A stretch of DNA of 64,000 nt from Asanoa sp. WMMD1127 (GCF_029626225.1 NZ_JARUBP010000001.1:2976001-3040000), one strand, 5' to 3'. Counted from the first letter of the stretch, positions 42,566 to 50,595 are shown. The notes: generated by a model from the sequence alone, not told the origin. A program made the numbers and translations.

Positions 42566-43327
42566 ATGACAACCGTCAACGCGTCCGGCCTGGGGCTGGT
42601 GTCGCTCGGCGGCGCCGCGCGGCCCACCACCGGCCGGTGCTCGGCCGACGAGCTCAAGGCGCTCGCCGACGAGGCGGGCCGGGAGCTGGAAGGCGCGCCC
42701 GCGCTGGAGATCGCGCGCTGGGCCGCGTCGACGTTCGGCCCGCACTTCTGCGTGACGAGCTCGATGGCCGACGGCGTCGTCGCCCACCTGGTGTCCCGCG
42801 TGGCACCCGGCGTCGACGTGGTGTTCCTCGACACGGGCCTGCACTTCCCGGAGACGCTCAAGGTGCGTGACACGGTCGCCCGCACCCTGCCGGTCAACGT
42901 GCGGTCGATCCGGCCCCGGATGACGGTGGGCCAACAGGACGGGGAGTACGGCCCGCGGCTGTTCAACCGCGCCCCCGACGAGTGCTGCTTCCTGCGCAAG
43001 GTCGAGCCGCTGGAGCGGGCGCTCGGTGACTACGACGCCTGGGCCGCCGGCCTGCGCCGCGACGAGTCGCCGACCCGGGCCAACACGCCGGTGGTGGCCT
43101 TCGATCCCAAGCGCGGCAAGGTGAAGGTCAACCCGATTGCCGCCTGGAGCCAGGCCGACGTCGACTCCTACATCTCGCGCTGGAACGTGCCGGTCAACGA
43201 GCTGTTCAAGCAGGGGTACGGTTCGATCGGCTGCTGGCCGTGCACCCGGCGCACCAAGGCCGGCGAGGATCCGCGGGCGGGCCGGTGGGCGATGTTCGAC
43301 AAGACCGAGTGCGGTCTGCACGTATGA
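42566..43327 (+). CDS. cysH: Assimilatory adenylyl-sulfate (APS) reductase
   Basis: A 253-residue enzyme. The cysteines C140-C141 (DECCFLRK) and C223/C226 (IGCWPCTRR) are the ligands of a [4Fe-4S] cluster, which separates APS reductases from PAPS reductases. The catalytic Cys249 is in TECGLHV at the C-terminus. It reduces adenylyl sulfate to sulfite with thioredoxin. It starts 4 bp after the zinc-ribbon gene, and its stop overlaps the chelatase start as ATGA. Sulfate adenylyltransferase (cysDN) is not in the window. Confidence 0.94.
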   Translation: MTTVNASGLGLVSLGGAARPTTGRCSADELKALADEAGRELEGAPALEIARWAASTFGPHFCVTSSMADGVVAHLVSRVAPGVDVVFLDTGLHFPETLKVRDTVARTLPVNVRSIRPRMTVGQQDGEYGPRLFNRAPDECCFLRKVEPLERALGDYDAWAAGLRRDESPTRANTPVVAFDPKRGKVKVNPIAAWSQADVDSYISRWNVPVNELFKQGYGSIGCWPCTRRTKAGEDPRAGRWAMFDKTECGLHV

Positions 43328-44136
43328 GTCTCCGCGTCTGGCTCCCTGCCGCGACCGGCCCGCTGGTGCTGGTCGCGCACGGCAGCCGCGACCCGCGCGC
43401 CGCGCGCGCCAACGCGGCGCTGGCCGCGGCCGTGCGCCGTGCCCGCCCCGGCACGCCGGTGCGTCTGTCGTTCCTCGACCACGCGGGTCCGCGGCCGGCC
43501 GACGTGCTGCTGGAGCTGGAGGCGAGCGGGGCCGCGCGGGCCACGCTGGTGCCGTTGCTGCTGACCTCGGCCTATCACGGACGCGTCGACATCCCGGCCG
43601 CGCTGATGGACGCGCGGGCCGCGGGGCTGCGGATGCCGGTGGCGCTGGCCGACGTGCTCGGCCCGGTCGCCGGTGTGCCGGACCCGTTGCTGCTGGCCGC
43701 GTTGCACCGCCGGCTGCTGGCCGCGACGGCCGCGGCGGGCGTGTGGTCGCCGGACGCGGCGCCGCTCGACGGCGTCGTGCTGGCGGCGGCGGGCACGCGG
43801 GACGCGGCGGCGCGCGACACTGTGGAGACGGTGGCGCGGAGCTTGTCGGTGGAGTTGGGCGGGGTGCCGTGCCAGGTGGCGTACGCGTCGGCCGCGGCGC
43901 CGACCGGCGACGAGGCGGTGGCGGCGCTGCGAGCGCGTGGGGCGCGCCACATCGCGGTCTCGTCCTATTTCCTTGCCCCGGGCCTGTTGCACGAGGCCGT
44001 GGTCACGGCCGCCCGCTCCGCCGGGGCGACGATCCTGGCCGAGCCGCTGGGCGGCGCGCCGGAGCTGGCGCGCCTGGTGGTGGCCCGCACGGCGACGGCC
44101 CGCGAGCCGGTGTGTGACCTGGCCCACGCGGCCTGA
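43324..44136 (+). CDS. Sirohydrochlorin ferrochelatase (two CbiX domains)
   Basis: A 270-residue protein with two CbiX-like halves. The first half keeps VLVAHGSRDPRA and LLLTSAYHGRVDIP, the histidines that bind the metal. The second half has AAAGTRDAAA and SSYFLAPGLLHEAV, in which the first histidine is lost, so only the first half, or the interface, is likely active. It inserts iron into sirohydrochlorin to make siroheme for the sulfite reductase upstream. Translationally coupled to cysH. Confidence 0.88.
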   Translation: MSLRVWLPAATGPLVLVAHGSRDPRAARANAALAAAVRRARPGTPVRLSFLDHAGPRPADVLLELEASGAARATLVPLLLTSAYHGRVDIPAALMDARAAGLRMPVALADVLGPVAGVPDPLLLAALHRRLLAATAAAGVWSPDAAPLDGVVLAAAGTRDAAARDTVETVARSLSVELGGVPCQVAYASAAAPTGDEAVAALRARGARHIAVSSYFLAPGLLHEAVVTAARSAGATILAEPLGGAPELARLVVARTATAREPVCDLAHAA

Positions 44137-44200
44137 CCCGCCGGTGCCCACTTTGGAGTGATTGCGCGGCGCCGGCCCTGGTCGGGGATACCTTCCGGCC

Positions 44201-44608
44201 GTGACGAGCGACATGTCATCCGGGGCGGGGCAGCCGACGAAGCCCCCGTTCTACACGACACTGCCGGGCGCGGTGACCATCATCGGCCTGCTCGGCCTGG
44301 TGACGCTGTTCATCTGGCTCGGCGACCGGGAGAACCGGGCCCGGGCGGCGCAGATGGTGGTCGAGGTGGCGGAGTGCGACCTGACCGGACAGACCGGCAA
44401 GGTGGTGCTGACCGTGCAGAACATGGGCGCGGACACCAGGTCGGCCCACATCGAGGTCGAATACCGGGACGCCGACGGCCACCTGGTCGACACCGACTCC
44501 GCGGCGGCCTGGAACGTCCCCTCCGGCGAGACGATCCGCGTCGAGGAAACGACCTCACTGGACTCACCAGCACCCGGCGGCACCTGCACGGTGGCCAGCG
44601 TCCGGTGA
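44201..44608 (+). CDS. Single-pass membrane protein with an external immunoglobulin-like domain
   Basis: A 135-residue protein starting at a GTG. One membrane helix (about residues 24-46) is followed by about 85 residues with the beta-rich pattern VVEVAECDLTGQTGKVVLTV and IRVEETTSLDS, resembling FxLYD/CARDB-type domains. No catalytic motif. It ends the plus-strand sulfur operon, 64 bp after the chelatase, but whether it belongs functionally is not shown. Confidence 0.6.
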   Translation: MTSDMSSGAGQPTKPPFYTTLPGAVTIIGLLGLVTLFIWLGDRENRARAAQMVVEVAECDLTGQTGKVVLTVQNMGADTRSAHIEVEYRDADGHLVDTDSAAAWNVPSGETIRVEETTSLDSPAPGGTCTVASVR

Positions 44609-44613
44609 GAGCA

Positions 44614-44667
44614 AGGAACGGCCCGTTGTTAACGCATTCCGCAGAGGAACGGTCCGTTCCTAACGCA
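44614..44667. repeat. Two 23-bp intergenic palindromic units
   Basis: The units at 44614-44636 and 44645-44667 are identical at 20 of 23 positions. Each contains an AGGAACGG core; in the second, AGGAACGG-T-CCGTTCCT is a near-perfect hairpin, and both end TAACGCA. They lie between convergent genes and could act as a terminator or as a small dispersed palindromic element. Confidence 0.6.
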
Positions 44668-44675
44668 CCGCGGAG

Positions 44676-44720
44676 CTGGCAGCGACGCGGAGCGAGCGGT
44701 CCCCGGCGGGAGCGTCGGTC
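44676..44720. repeat. 45-bp dispersed repeat, copy A
   Basis: This 45-bp stretch begins CTGGCAGCGACGCGGAGCGA and matches 48324-48368 at 43 of 45 positions in the same orientation. Both copies lie in intergenic spacers directly beside a palindrome. Confidence 0.75.
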
Positions 44721-44789
44721 CGGACCACCGTGGACCCGGGAAACTTCGGGTTAACGGGCCGCGACGTCCGTATGACCAGTCGCCGGGAA

Positions 44790-44828
44790 AACGCAGGACG
44801 CCCCGGAAAACCGGGGCGTCCTTGCGTT
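44790..44828 (-). terminator. Strong terminator after whiB1
   Basis: A 12-bp stem, a one-base bulge and five further pairs flank an AAAA loop. Read in the whiB1 direction the stem is followed by TTTTCCC, the usual layout of an intrinsic terminator. Confidence 0.8.
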
Positions 44829-44838
44829 GGTGCTTTGA

Positions 44839-45096
44839 TCAGGCGGAGTGAGCGCGCAGGACCCGCAGGCCGCCGCGGCGCTTCACGGCGCGCCGCTCTT
44901 CCTCGCTCATCCCGCCCCACACGCCGGCGTCCTGACCGGACTCCAGCGCCCACTGCAGGCACTGGTCGGTCACGGAGCACCGCCGGCAGACGGCCTTGGC
45001 CTGCTCGACCTGCAACAGAGCCGGACCGGACGTCCCGATCGGGAAGAACAGCTCCGGGTCCTCGTCGCGGCAGGCAGCATGGTGGCGCCAGTCCAT
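44839..45096 (-). CDS. whiB1: WhiB1-type iron-sulfur transcription factor
   Basis: An 85-residue protein with cluster cysteines C9, C37, C40 and C46, exactly the positions in M. tuberculosis WhiB1, and the motif GVWGGMSEEERRAVKRR for DNA and sigma-A contacts. In mycobacteria it is an essential, nitric-oxide-sensitive [4Fe-4S] regulator. The genes nearby (pdtaS, lipid kinase, sigH/rshA equivalents) match the same neighbourhood. A TATAAA box lies on its strand at 45151-45146, and a CRP-like palindrome about 190 bp upstream. Confidence 0.93.
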   Translation of the reverse strand: MDWRHHAACRDEDPELFFPIGTSGPALLQVEQAKAVCRRCSVTDQCLQWALESGQDAGVWGGMSEEERRAVKRRGGLRVLRAHSA

Positions 45097-45516
45097 GGCG
45101 GCAACACTCCTCGTTCTGCGATGGCAAACAATTTGCGGGTGGATCTTTATATGCGCGCGCGTTGCAGTCCGTGACGGTGAGCATCCGCCACGGCGGCAGC
45201 ACGTGGGCAGGCGACTAGCCCTGAGGAACGGCGCCGAGGGTGCTCGCTGAGTGCTCGCAGGCAACGTTCCCGTAACTCGTTTTCGCTTGTGAATACTTTC
45301 ACGAACTGTCGCGATGTCAAGGGGGACGCCGCGAAAAAGTCTGAGCGGGTGAGCAAGGTCACGACCCCTTTGTCCGGATTTCGAGCATGTGCCCAGCACC
45401 CGGATTTCGCCAGCCGCAATCAATGTAGTACGGTCCGGGCCACATTACTGGCATTTCCGGCACGTGTCACCCCTGCGGCTGCCAAAATCGGCGCCCGGAC
45501 ACCCCGTACCCGCTCC
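45097..45516. other. 420-bp whiB1 upstream region
   Basis: No convincing gene is present. It contains the whiB1 promoter (TATAAA on the minus strand at 45151-45146), a CRP-like site and relatively AT-rich DNA between about 45250 and 45540. The far end also holds the 3' flank of the lipid-kinase gene. Confidence 0.6.
45288..45303. promoter_or_regulatory. CRP-like site upstream of whiB1
   Basis: TGTGA-ATACTT-TCACG matches the CRP consensus TGTGA-N6-TCACA at 9 of 10 positions. whiB1 in M. tuberculosis is controlled by a cAMP receptor protein through sites in its promoter. The site lies about 190 bp before the start codon. Confidence 0.6.
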
Positions 45517-46467
45517 TCAGCAGATTACTCTCAGCGCTTGCGCCACGGAGGTAAATCTGACTTTTTCCCGCTCGCCGAGATAGTCGCCGTCGAGCTGGAA
45601 GGCTTCGGGACGGCGCGCGAGCAGGGTGAATTCGTGGATGTCGTGGAGTTGGACAACTTGCCGACCATGCGGATTGGATCGCGGCGACAGGATCTGGGTA
45701 ACTGTCCGTGTCGCACTGGCCACCGCTAGCTGACGGATGGCCAGCACGTCAAGTCCGAGGTCGAACGACGCGTCCGGATTGGGGCTTACGGCCCGATCGC
45801 CGAGATAGGTCCACGGGGTGGTGTTCTGGATGATCACGGTGGCCAGTTCATCGATCGCCGTCTCGGCCGGGCGTTCGAGCGAGATCGCCGGGTGGCGCCG
45901 ATCGGTGGCCAGATATTCACTCGCCGTAGAACGCAGATAGAGCGGCGCGGTCGACACCCGGCCCCGGGATCGGGCCCGCTCGACCCGCCTGATGACCGCC
46001 GCGTCGAGCCCGAAGCCTGCACAGAAAGTGAAGTAGCGATCGTCCGCGCGCCCCAGCCCGATGGTGCGGAAACGGCCCGCGCGCATCCCCTCGAGTATCA
46101 CGCCGGTGCCCTCGACCCAGTCCTTCGGAAGGCCGATGGCCCGGGCGAAGACGTTCGTCGACCCGCCGGGCACCACGGCCAGCGCCGGCAGCCGGTCGGC
46201 CGGCGCCGTGTCGGCCATCATCGGGAGTTCGCCCAGCGCGCCCATCAGACCGTTGACGGCCTCGTTGACCGTTCCGTCCCCACCGAGGGTGACTACGACG
46301 TCGACACCGTGCAGGGCCGCGTCGCGCACCAGCGTCACCGCGTGCCCGCGTCGCCGGGTGAACTCGACCCGCAGGTCGGCCGCGCTGCGCAGCGCGCGGA
46401 TCAGGACGTCGCGGCTGCGTTCGGAGGTCGTGGTGGCCTTCGGGTTGACCACCAACAAGGCCCGCAT
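45517..46467 (-). CDS. Diacylglycerol/lipid kinase family protein
   Basis: A 316-residue kinase of the diacylglycerol-kinase catalytic fold. N-terminal VVNPKATT, the nucleotide motif VVVTLGGDGTVNEAVNGL and AVVPGGSTNVFARAIGLP are diagnostic, and the C-terminal half supplies FQLDGDYLGE. It phosphorylates a lipid such as diacylglycerol. The gene is on the same strand as whiB1, 420 bp upstream of it, an order conserved with mycobacteria as I recall it. Start: ATG 46467. Confidence 0.88.
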   Translation of the reverse strand: MRALLVVNPKATTTSERSRDVLIRALRSAADLRVEFTRRRGHAVTLVRDAALHGVDVVVTLGGDGTVNEAVNGLMGALGELPMMADTAPADRLPALAVVPGGSTNVFARAIGLPKDWVEGTGVILEGMRAGRFRTIGLGRADDRYFTFCAGFGLDAAVIRRVERARSRGRVSTAPLYLRSTASEYLATDRRHPAISLERPAETAIDELATVIIQNTTPWTYLGDRAVSPNPDASFDLGLDVLAIRQLAVASATRTVTQILSPRSNPHGRQVVQLHDIHEFTLLARRPEAFQLDGDYLGEREKVRFTSVAQALRVIC

Positions 46468-46557
46468 GTGGCGGACTGTACCCGCGTGCGGTCACCCTCC
46501 GTGCGCCTTCTCGCCGCCCAGCGGCTGTGTCGCGCGGCACGGCGGTATCGTGGCCGC

Positions 46558-46950
46558 GTGTCCGACACCCCCGCCGAGCCCGCGCCGACGACCCTCCGCG
46601 CCGCGGTCTGGCTGCTGTTCGCGGAAGGCGCCGGCATGGTCGGCCTCACCGCCTATCTGGCGTACGAGCTGCTGACCGCCGACGCGGTCGGCCTCGCGTC
46701 GGCCGCCATGCTCACCGTTTTCGCCGCCTTGGGCGCCGTGGCGCTGTTCCTGCTCGGGCGCACCCTCGGCCAAGGCCGGGCCGGAGCGCGCGGCCCCGCG
46801 ATCGTGTTGCAGCTCATGCTCTGCGCGGTCGGCTACTACATGATCCAGGGCGGCCTGGCCTGGCTCGGCTTCCTGTTGATCGCGCTGGGGCTCGGCGTCT
46901 GCGGCCTGCTGCTGGCGCCGGCGAGCACCCGCGCCCTGGGCGTCGGATAG
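46558..46950 (+). CDS. Four-helix integral membrane protein
   Basis: A 130-residue protein from a GTG. Four hydrophobic segments are visible (about residues 14-40, 47-68, 80-97 and 99-121), with short loops. A homologous small membrane protein gene lies beside the lipid kinase in mycobacteria (Rv3217c, from memory). Function unknown. Its stop is 2 bp from that of the convergent oxidoreductase. Confidence 0.72.
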   Translation: MSDTPAEPAPTTLRAAVWLLFAEGAGMVGLTAYLAYELLTADAVGLASAAMLTVFAALGAVALFLLGRTLGQGRAGARGPAIVLQLMLCAVGYYMIQGGLAWLGFLLIALGLGVCGLLLAPASTRALGVG

Positions 46951-46952
46951 GC

Positions 46953-47903
46953 CTAGCGGGTGTGATCTAGCACGATCTTGCCGAACACGTCTCCCTCGTG
47001 GAGACGCGCGAAGGCCCGCTCGACCTCCGAGAAGCCGATCACCTCGTCGACCACCGGCCGAATGCCCTTGTCGGCGCAGAACGCCAACAGCGCGGCCAGC
47101 TCGCCCGGCGTGCCCATGGAGCTGCCGAGGATCTCGAGCTGCATGGCGTACACCCGGCGCAGGTCGAGTTTGGGCAGGTGACCCGAGGTCGCGCCGGACA
47201 CCACGATCCGGGCGCCCGGTGCGCTCGCCTTGAGCGAGTGCTCGAACGTCGCCTCGCCCACCGTCTCGATCACCACACCGACCCGCTCGGGCAGCCGCGC
47301 CCCCGGCTCCAGCGCGGTCACGCCCCGGGCCGCGATCCGCTCGCGCTTGTCGGCGTCGCGGCTGGTGACGTAGACCCGCTTGTCCATCGCCAGCGCGATC
47401 AGCGCCGCGGCCGTCGCTACCCCGCCGCCGGCGCCCTGGATCAGCACGGCCTCGGTCTCGTCGACGCGCCCCTTGGTGGTCAGCATCCGATAGGCGGTCA
47501 GCCACGCCGTCGGCAGGCACGCGGCGTCGGCCCAGTCGAGATCGGCGGGCTTGGGCACAAGATTCTCGACGGGTACGGCGACGCGTTCCGCGAACGTGCC
47601 CGGAAAGTGCTCGGACAGCAGGGTGTAGCCGCGGGGATCCCCGGGCGTCGGGATCACCGGGTACACGACGACCTCCTCACCACCGGGCGCGATGCCGGCG
47701 GCGTCGCAGCCGAGGATCATCGGGAGTTGCTGCTCGCGCAGGCCGACACCGCGCAGCGACCAGAGGTCGTGGTGGTTGAGCGAGCTGGCCCGCACCTCGA
47801 CGGTGGTCCAGCCGTCGCGCTGCTCGGGCTCGGGCTGGTCACCGACGGCGAGCGCGTCGAGCGGGTTGGCGTCGTCGAACCGGGTGGCATAGGCAGCGCG
47901 CAT
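46953..47903 (-). CDS. MDR-superfamily oxidoreductase (quinone-reductase-like)
   Basis: A 316-residue zinc-independent medium-chain dehydrogenase. The N-terminal GroES-like part has SSLNHHDLWSLRGVG and LGCDAAGIAPGG, and the Rossmann domain carries LIQGAGGGVATAAALIALA. The cysteine and histidine ligands of catalytic zinc are absent, which groups it with quinone oxidoreductases and enoyl reductases. The start is the ATG at 47903. The stop is 2 bp from that of the preceding convergent gene. Substrate unknown. Confidence 0.88.
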   Translation of the reverse strand: MRAAYATRFDDANPLDALAVGDQPEPEQRDGWTTVEVRASSLNHHDLWSLRGVGLREQQLPMILGCDAAGIAPGGEEVVVYPVIPTPGDPRGYTLLSEHFPGTFAERVAVPVENLVPKPADLDWADAACLPTAWLTAYRMLTTKGRVDETEAVLIQGAGGGVATAAALIALAMDKRVYVTSRDADKRERIAARGVTALEPGARLPERVGVVIETVGEATFEHSLKASAPGARIVVSGATSGHLPKLDLRRVYAMQLEILGSSMGTPGELAALLAFCADKGIRPVVDEVIGFSEVERAFARLHEGDVFGKIVLDHTR

Positions 47904-47965
47904 GGCTAGGAATCTAGCCGCTGCCTCGGCCCGACGCGCGGGTCGTGGCCTGGGGGTGTGCTGGC

Positions 47966-48037
47966 GGCTTTGCTCTGCAGCCAAATACGCAACGCCTCGC
48001 GGCGAGGGTGTTGCGTATTTGGCTGCAGAGCAAAGCC
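47966..48037. repeat. 28-bp perfect inverted repeat with structured loop
   Basis: The arms 47966-47993 and 48010-48037 are exactly complementary, starting GGCTTTGCTCTGCAGCCAAA. The 16-base loop itself contains CCTCG-CGG-CGAGG, and outside the arms GTCGTGGC/GCCACGAC pair again. The arms are less GC-rich than the surroundings. It resembles a REP- or MITE-like palindrome. Confidence 0.9.
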
Positions 48038-48294
48038 ACGACGCTGAAGCGTGCGCGAGCGGTGGTTGGCCGGCTGGTTGGCGGCCACCTTCGTCCGCCC
48101 GTCGGCTGGCGTACGCGGCTGGTGGCCGGCGGTCGGGCGGTGCCGCCGTCGCCCGGCCCCGGCGGTGAAACGTGGGCGAGCTCGTTGCCGGGTCCGTGCC
48201 TTCTTCGTCCGCCGAGGGAGGACGCGCGCGAGCGGTCGCTTGTCGGCGCCGCTCTCTTTGACTTGCGCCGCGGTCCTCTGTGGTGGGTGCGCCG

Positions 48295-48325
48295 AGGTCC
48301 GCGGTGGTTGTGCCACCGCGGACCT
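48295..48325. repeat. 13-bp perfect inverted repeat before the malic enzyme 3' end
   Basis: AGGTCCGCGGTGG and CCACCGCGGACCT are separated by TTGTG. It lies 82 bp beyond the malic enzyme stop and could act as its terminator, although no T-run follows. It directly abuts the 45-bp dispersed repeat. Confidence 0.7.
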
Positions 48326-48368
48326 GGCAGCGAAGCGGAGCGAGCGGTCCCCGGCGGGAGCGACGGTC
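48324..48368. repeat. 45-bp dispersed repeat, copy B
   Basis: Forty-three of 45 positions match 44676-44720. Similarity weakens afterwards but CCCGGGAAA recurs just downstream in both copies, so the element may extend to about 65 bp. Confidence 0.75.
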
Positions 48369-48406
48369 GTGCCCCCGACGGGCCCGGGAAAGCCGGCTCT
48401 TGACCG

Positions 48407-49591
48407 TTATGCGCGTGCGACGCCGTCGCGGCGGGCGGCTTCGGCGACCGCGGCCGCGACCGCCGGGGCCACGCGTGGGTCCAGGGCGGACGGGACGAAG
48501 GCGTCGGGGTGCAGGTTGTCGGCGACGACACCGGCGATGGCGTCGGCGGCGGCGACCTTCATGCCCTCGGTGATGCGGGTGGCGCGGGCATCCAGGGCGC
48601 CGCGGAAGACGCCCGGGAAGGCCAGCACGTTGTTGATCTGGTTGGGGAAGTCGCTGCGGCCGGTCGCCACGAGGGCGGCGTGCCGGGAGGCGACGTCGGG
48701 GTGGACCTCTGGGGTCGGGTTGGCCAGGGCGAACACGATCGCGCCCGGGGCCATGGCGGCCACCGCCGGCTCGGGGATCTCGCCGCCGGAGACGCCGATC
48801 AGGACGTCGGCGCCCGACAGCGCTTCGGTGATGCCGCCCGCGCGGCGGTGCGGGTTGGTCAGCGCGGCCATCTCCGCCTTGGCGACCGCGGCCGGAGCGG
48901 CCAGGTCGGGGCGGTCGGAGTGCAGGATGCCGCGCGAGTCGACGAGCAGCACCTCGGCCGGGTTGACGCCGCCCGCGATCAACATCTTGCTCACCGCGAT
49001 GCCGGCCGCGCCGGCGCCACTGACCACGACGCGCAGGTCGGTGAGCTTGCGTTCGAGCAGGGTGGCGGCGTTGCGCAGGGCGGCGAGCACGACGATCGCC
49101 GTGCCGTGCTGGTCGTCGTGGAAGACCGGGATGGACAGCGCCTCGTCGAGGCGGCGTTCGATCTCGAAGCAGCGGGGGGCGCTGATGTCCTCGAGGTTGA
49201 TGCCGCCGAAGCTAGGCGCCAGCGCGGTCACTGTGTCGATGATGCCGTCGATGTCCTGTGTGTCGAGACAGATCGGCACCGCGTCGACGCCGCCGAACTG
49301 CTTGAACAGCACCGCTTTGCCTTCCATCACCGGCATCGCGGCGCGGGGGCCGATGTTGCCGAGGCCGAGGACCGCCGAACCGTCGGTCACGACGGCGACC
49401 GTGTGAGAGACCCAGGTGTAGTCGTCGACCAGCGCGGGGTCCGCTGCGATCGCCTCGCAGACCCGGGCCACACCCGGGGTGTACGCCAGCGACAGGTCGT
49501 CGCGGCTCGTCAGCGGGACGGTGGAGGCGACCGCCATCTTGCCGCCGCGGTGCAGTCGGAAAACTGGATCGTCTGTGGACTCTGCGGACAT
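48407..49591 (-). CDS. NAD(P)-dependent malic enzyme
   Basis: A 394-residue malic enzyme converting malate to pyruvate and CO2. It has LSLAYTPGVARVCE, GSAVLGLGNIGPRAAMPVMEGKA, the metal/substrate segment SIPVFHDDQHGTAIVVLAAL and the nucleotide-binding VVVSGAGAAGIAVSKML. The length matches short bacterial malic enzymes lacking the phosphotransacetylase domain. Start ATG 49591. Convergent with nothing; a 0.5-kb palindrome-rich gap follows it. Confidence 0.93.
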   Translation of the reverse strand: MSAESTDDPVFRLHRGGKMAVASTVPLTSRDDLSLAYTPGVARVCEAIAADPALVDDYTWVSHTVAVVTDGSAVLGLGNIGPRAAMPVMEGKAVLFKQFGGVDAVPICLDTQDIDGIIDTVTALAPSFGGINLEDISAPRCFEIERRLDEALSIPVFHDDQHGTAIVVLAALRNAATLLERKLTDLRVVVSGAGAAGIAVSKMLIAGGVNPAEVLLVDSRGILHSDRPDLAAPAAVAKAEMAALTNPHRRAGGITEALSGADVLIGVSGGEIPEPAVAAMAPGAIVFALANPTPEVHPDVASRHAALVATGRSDFPNQINNVLAFPGVFRGALDARATRITEGMKVAAADAIAGVVADNLHPDAFVPSALDPRVAPAVAAAVAEAARRDGVARA

Positions 49592-49687
49592 TGCTGTGCT
49601 CCAAATCGCGTCGAAGGTGAGCCGGCAGAGAGGTGCCGGCTTGACGCGAGGTCAGCGGTGACCGGCGAAGCACGCGGGGGTTGCCCG

Positions 49688-50071
49688 CTAAGTGTCGAGC
49701 ATAATCCTTGGCCGGAGCCGGGACGGGCGCGGCCAGTATCGGAGCAGTACCCGTCCGCGCACGTCGGCGACGCCGTACGCACGGGAATCGTCGGTGACGA
49801 ACTCGTTGTCGCCCTGGAGCCACCAGCCGCCGTCTGCTTTTCGCACGGCGCGTTTCACGACGAGCAGGTCGGGCCGCGAGCGGAAAGTGGCCACGACGAC
49901 TTCGCCGGGACGGACGGGACGGCCGCCGCGCCGGACCAGCACCGCGTCTCCGTCACGCAGCGTGGGCGCCATCGACGGACCGCGTACGAGAGCGGCGAAA
50001 AGTGACGCCACGAACGGACCTCCGCGAGGTTTCCGAGCACCACCGGGGGTAATGTCCTCAGCGAGGATCAT
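49688..50071 (-). CDS. sodX: Nickel superoxide dismutase maturation protease (S26 family)
   Basis: A 127-residue signal-peptidase-like protease. RGPSMAPTLRDGDAVLV holds the catalytic Ser-Met, and LLVVKRAV carries the Lys general base, with GDN following as in S26 peptidases. No long membrane anchor is present. It is divergent from sodN (27 bp between starts), and in actinomycetes this enzyme trims the Ni-SOD leader so that the N-terminal His can bind nickel. Confidence 0.9.
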   Translation of the reverse strand: MILAEDITPGGARKPRGGPFVASLFAALVRGPSMAPTLRDGDAVLVRRGGRPVRPGEVVVATFRSRPDLLVVKRAVRKADGGWWLQGDNEFVTDDSRAYGVADVRGRVLLRYWPRPSRLRPRIMLDT

Positions 50072-50098
50072 CGTAAGTCTTCCCTTGGAGGAGTCCTG

Positions 50099-50503
50099 AT
50101 GCGACTTCCTAACTTCCTAACGCCGCGAACGGTGGTCAGCGCGCACTGCGACCTGCCGTGTGGCGTCTACGACCCGGCGCAGGCCCGCATCGAGGCCGAG
50201 TCGATCAAAGCGATTCAGGAGAAGTACCAGGCCAACGAGGACCCGGTCTACCGCACCCGCGCCTTGATCATCAAGGAGCAGCGGTCGGAGCTCGTCAAGC
50301 ACCACCTGTGGGTGCTCTGGACCGACTACTTCAAGCCGCCGCACTTCGAGAAGTACCCGCAGCTGCACCAACTGTTCAACGAGGCCACCAAGCTCGCGGG
50401 TGGCGCCGGCACCAAGGAGTCGGTCGACCCGGCCACCGGCGACAAGCTGCTGGCCAAGATCGACGAGATCGCGAAGATCTTCTGGGAGACCAAGCAGGCC
50501 TGA
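50099..50503 (+). CDS. sodN: Nickel-containing superoxide dismutase
   Basis: A 134-residue precursor. The nickel hook HCDLPCGVYDP begins at residue 16, so cleavage after SA gives mature His1, Cys2 and Cys6 as ligands. The rest (ARIEAESIKAIQEKYQANEDP and onward) is the four-helix bundle. The enzyme dismutates superoxide in the cytoplasm as a hexamer. TTGGAGGAG precedes the ATG. The 27-bp divergent spacer must hold both promoters or overlap the 5' ends of both genes. A terminator follows. Confidence 0.97.
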   Translation: MRLPNFLTPRTVVSAHCDLPCGVYDPAQARIEAESIKAIQEKYQANEDPVYRTRALIIKEQRSELVKHHLWVLWTDYFKPPHFEKYPQLHQLFNEATKLAGGAGTKESVDPATGDKLLAKIDEIAKIFWETKQA

Positions 50504-50526
50504 CCGGGCTTGGATATACAGCTGTC

Positions 50527-50558
50527 CCGGCCGGTACCCACAAGAGGGTGCCGGCCGG
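50527..50558 (+). terminator. Terminator after sodN
   Basis: A 13-bp stem, CCGGCCGGTACCC with GGGTGCCGGCCGG (one G-T pair), surrounds the loop ACAAGA, 24 bp past the stop. The downstream bases AGCTCATTTCG are only weakly T-rich. Confidence 0.7.
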
Positions 50559-50595
50559 AGCTCATTTCGCAATGATTCGGTAGAGTCCGCAACCG

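Larger units (their letters stand above)
47904..48406. other. 503-bp gene-free region rich in palindromes
   Basis: No supportable gene. It holds a 28-bp perfect inverted repeat, a 13-bp perfect inverted repeat and the second copy of the 45-bp dispersed repeat. Open frames through it are arginine-rich or low-complexity and look like shadows of GC-rich noncoding DNA. Confidence 0.7.

Noticed and set aside
47906-48316. 136-codon minus frame in the palindrome-rich gap
   Set aside because: It is Arg/Pro/Thr-rich, runs through both arms of the 28-bp inverted repeat and lacks a ribosome site.
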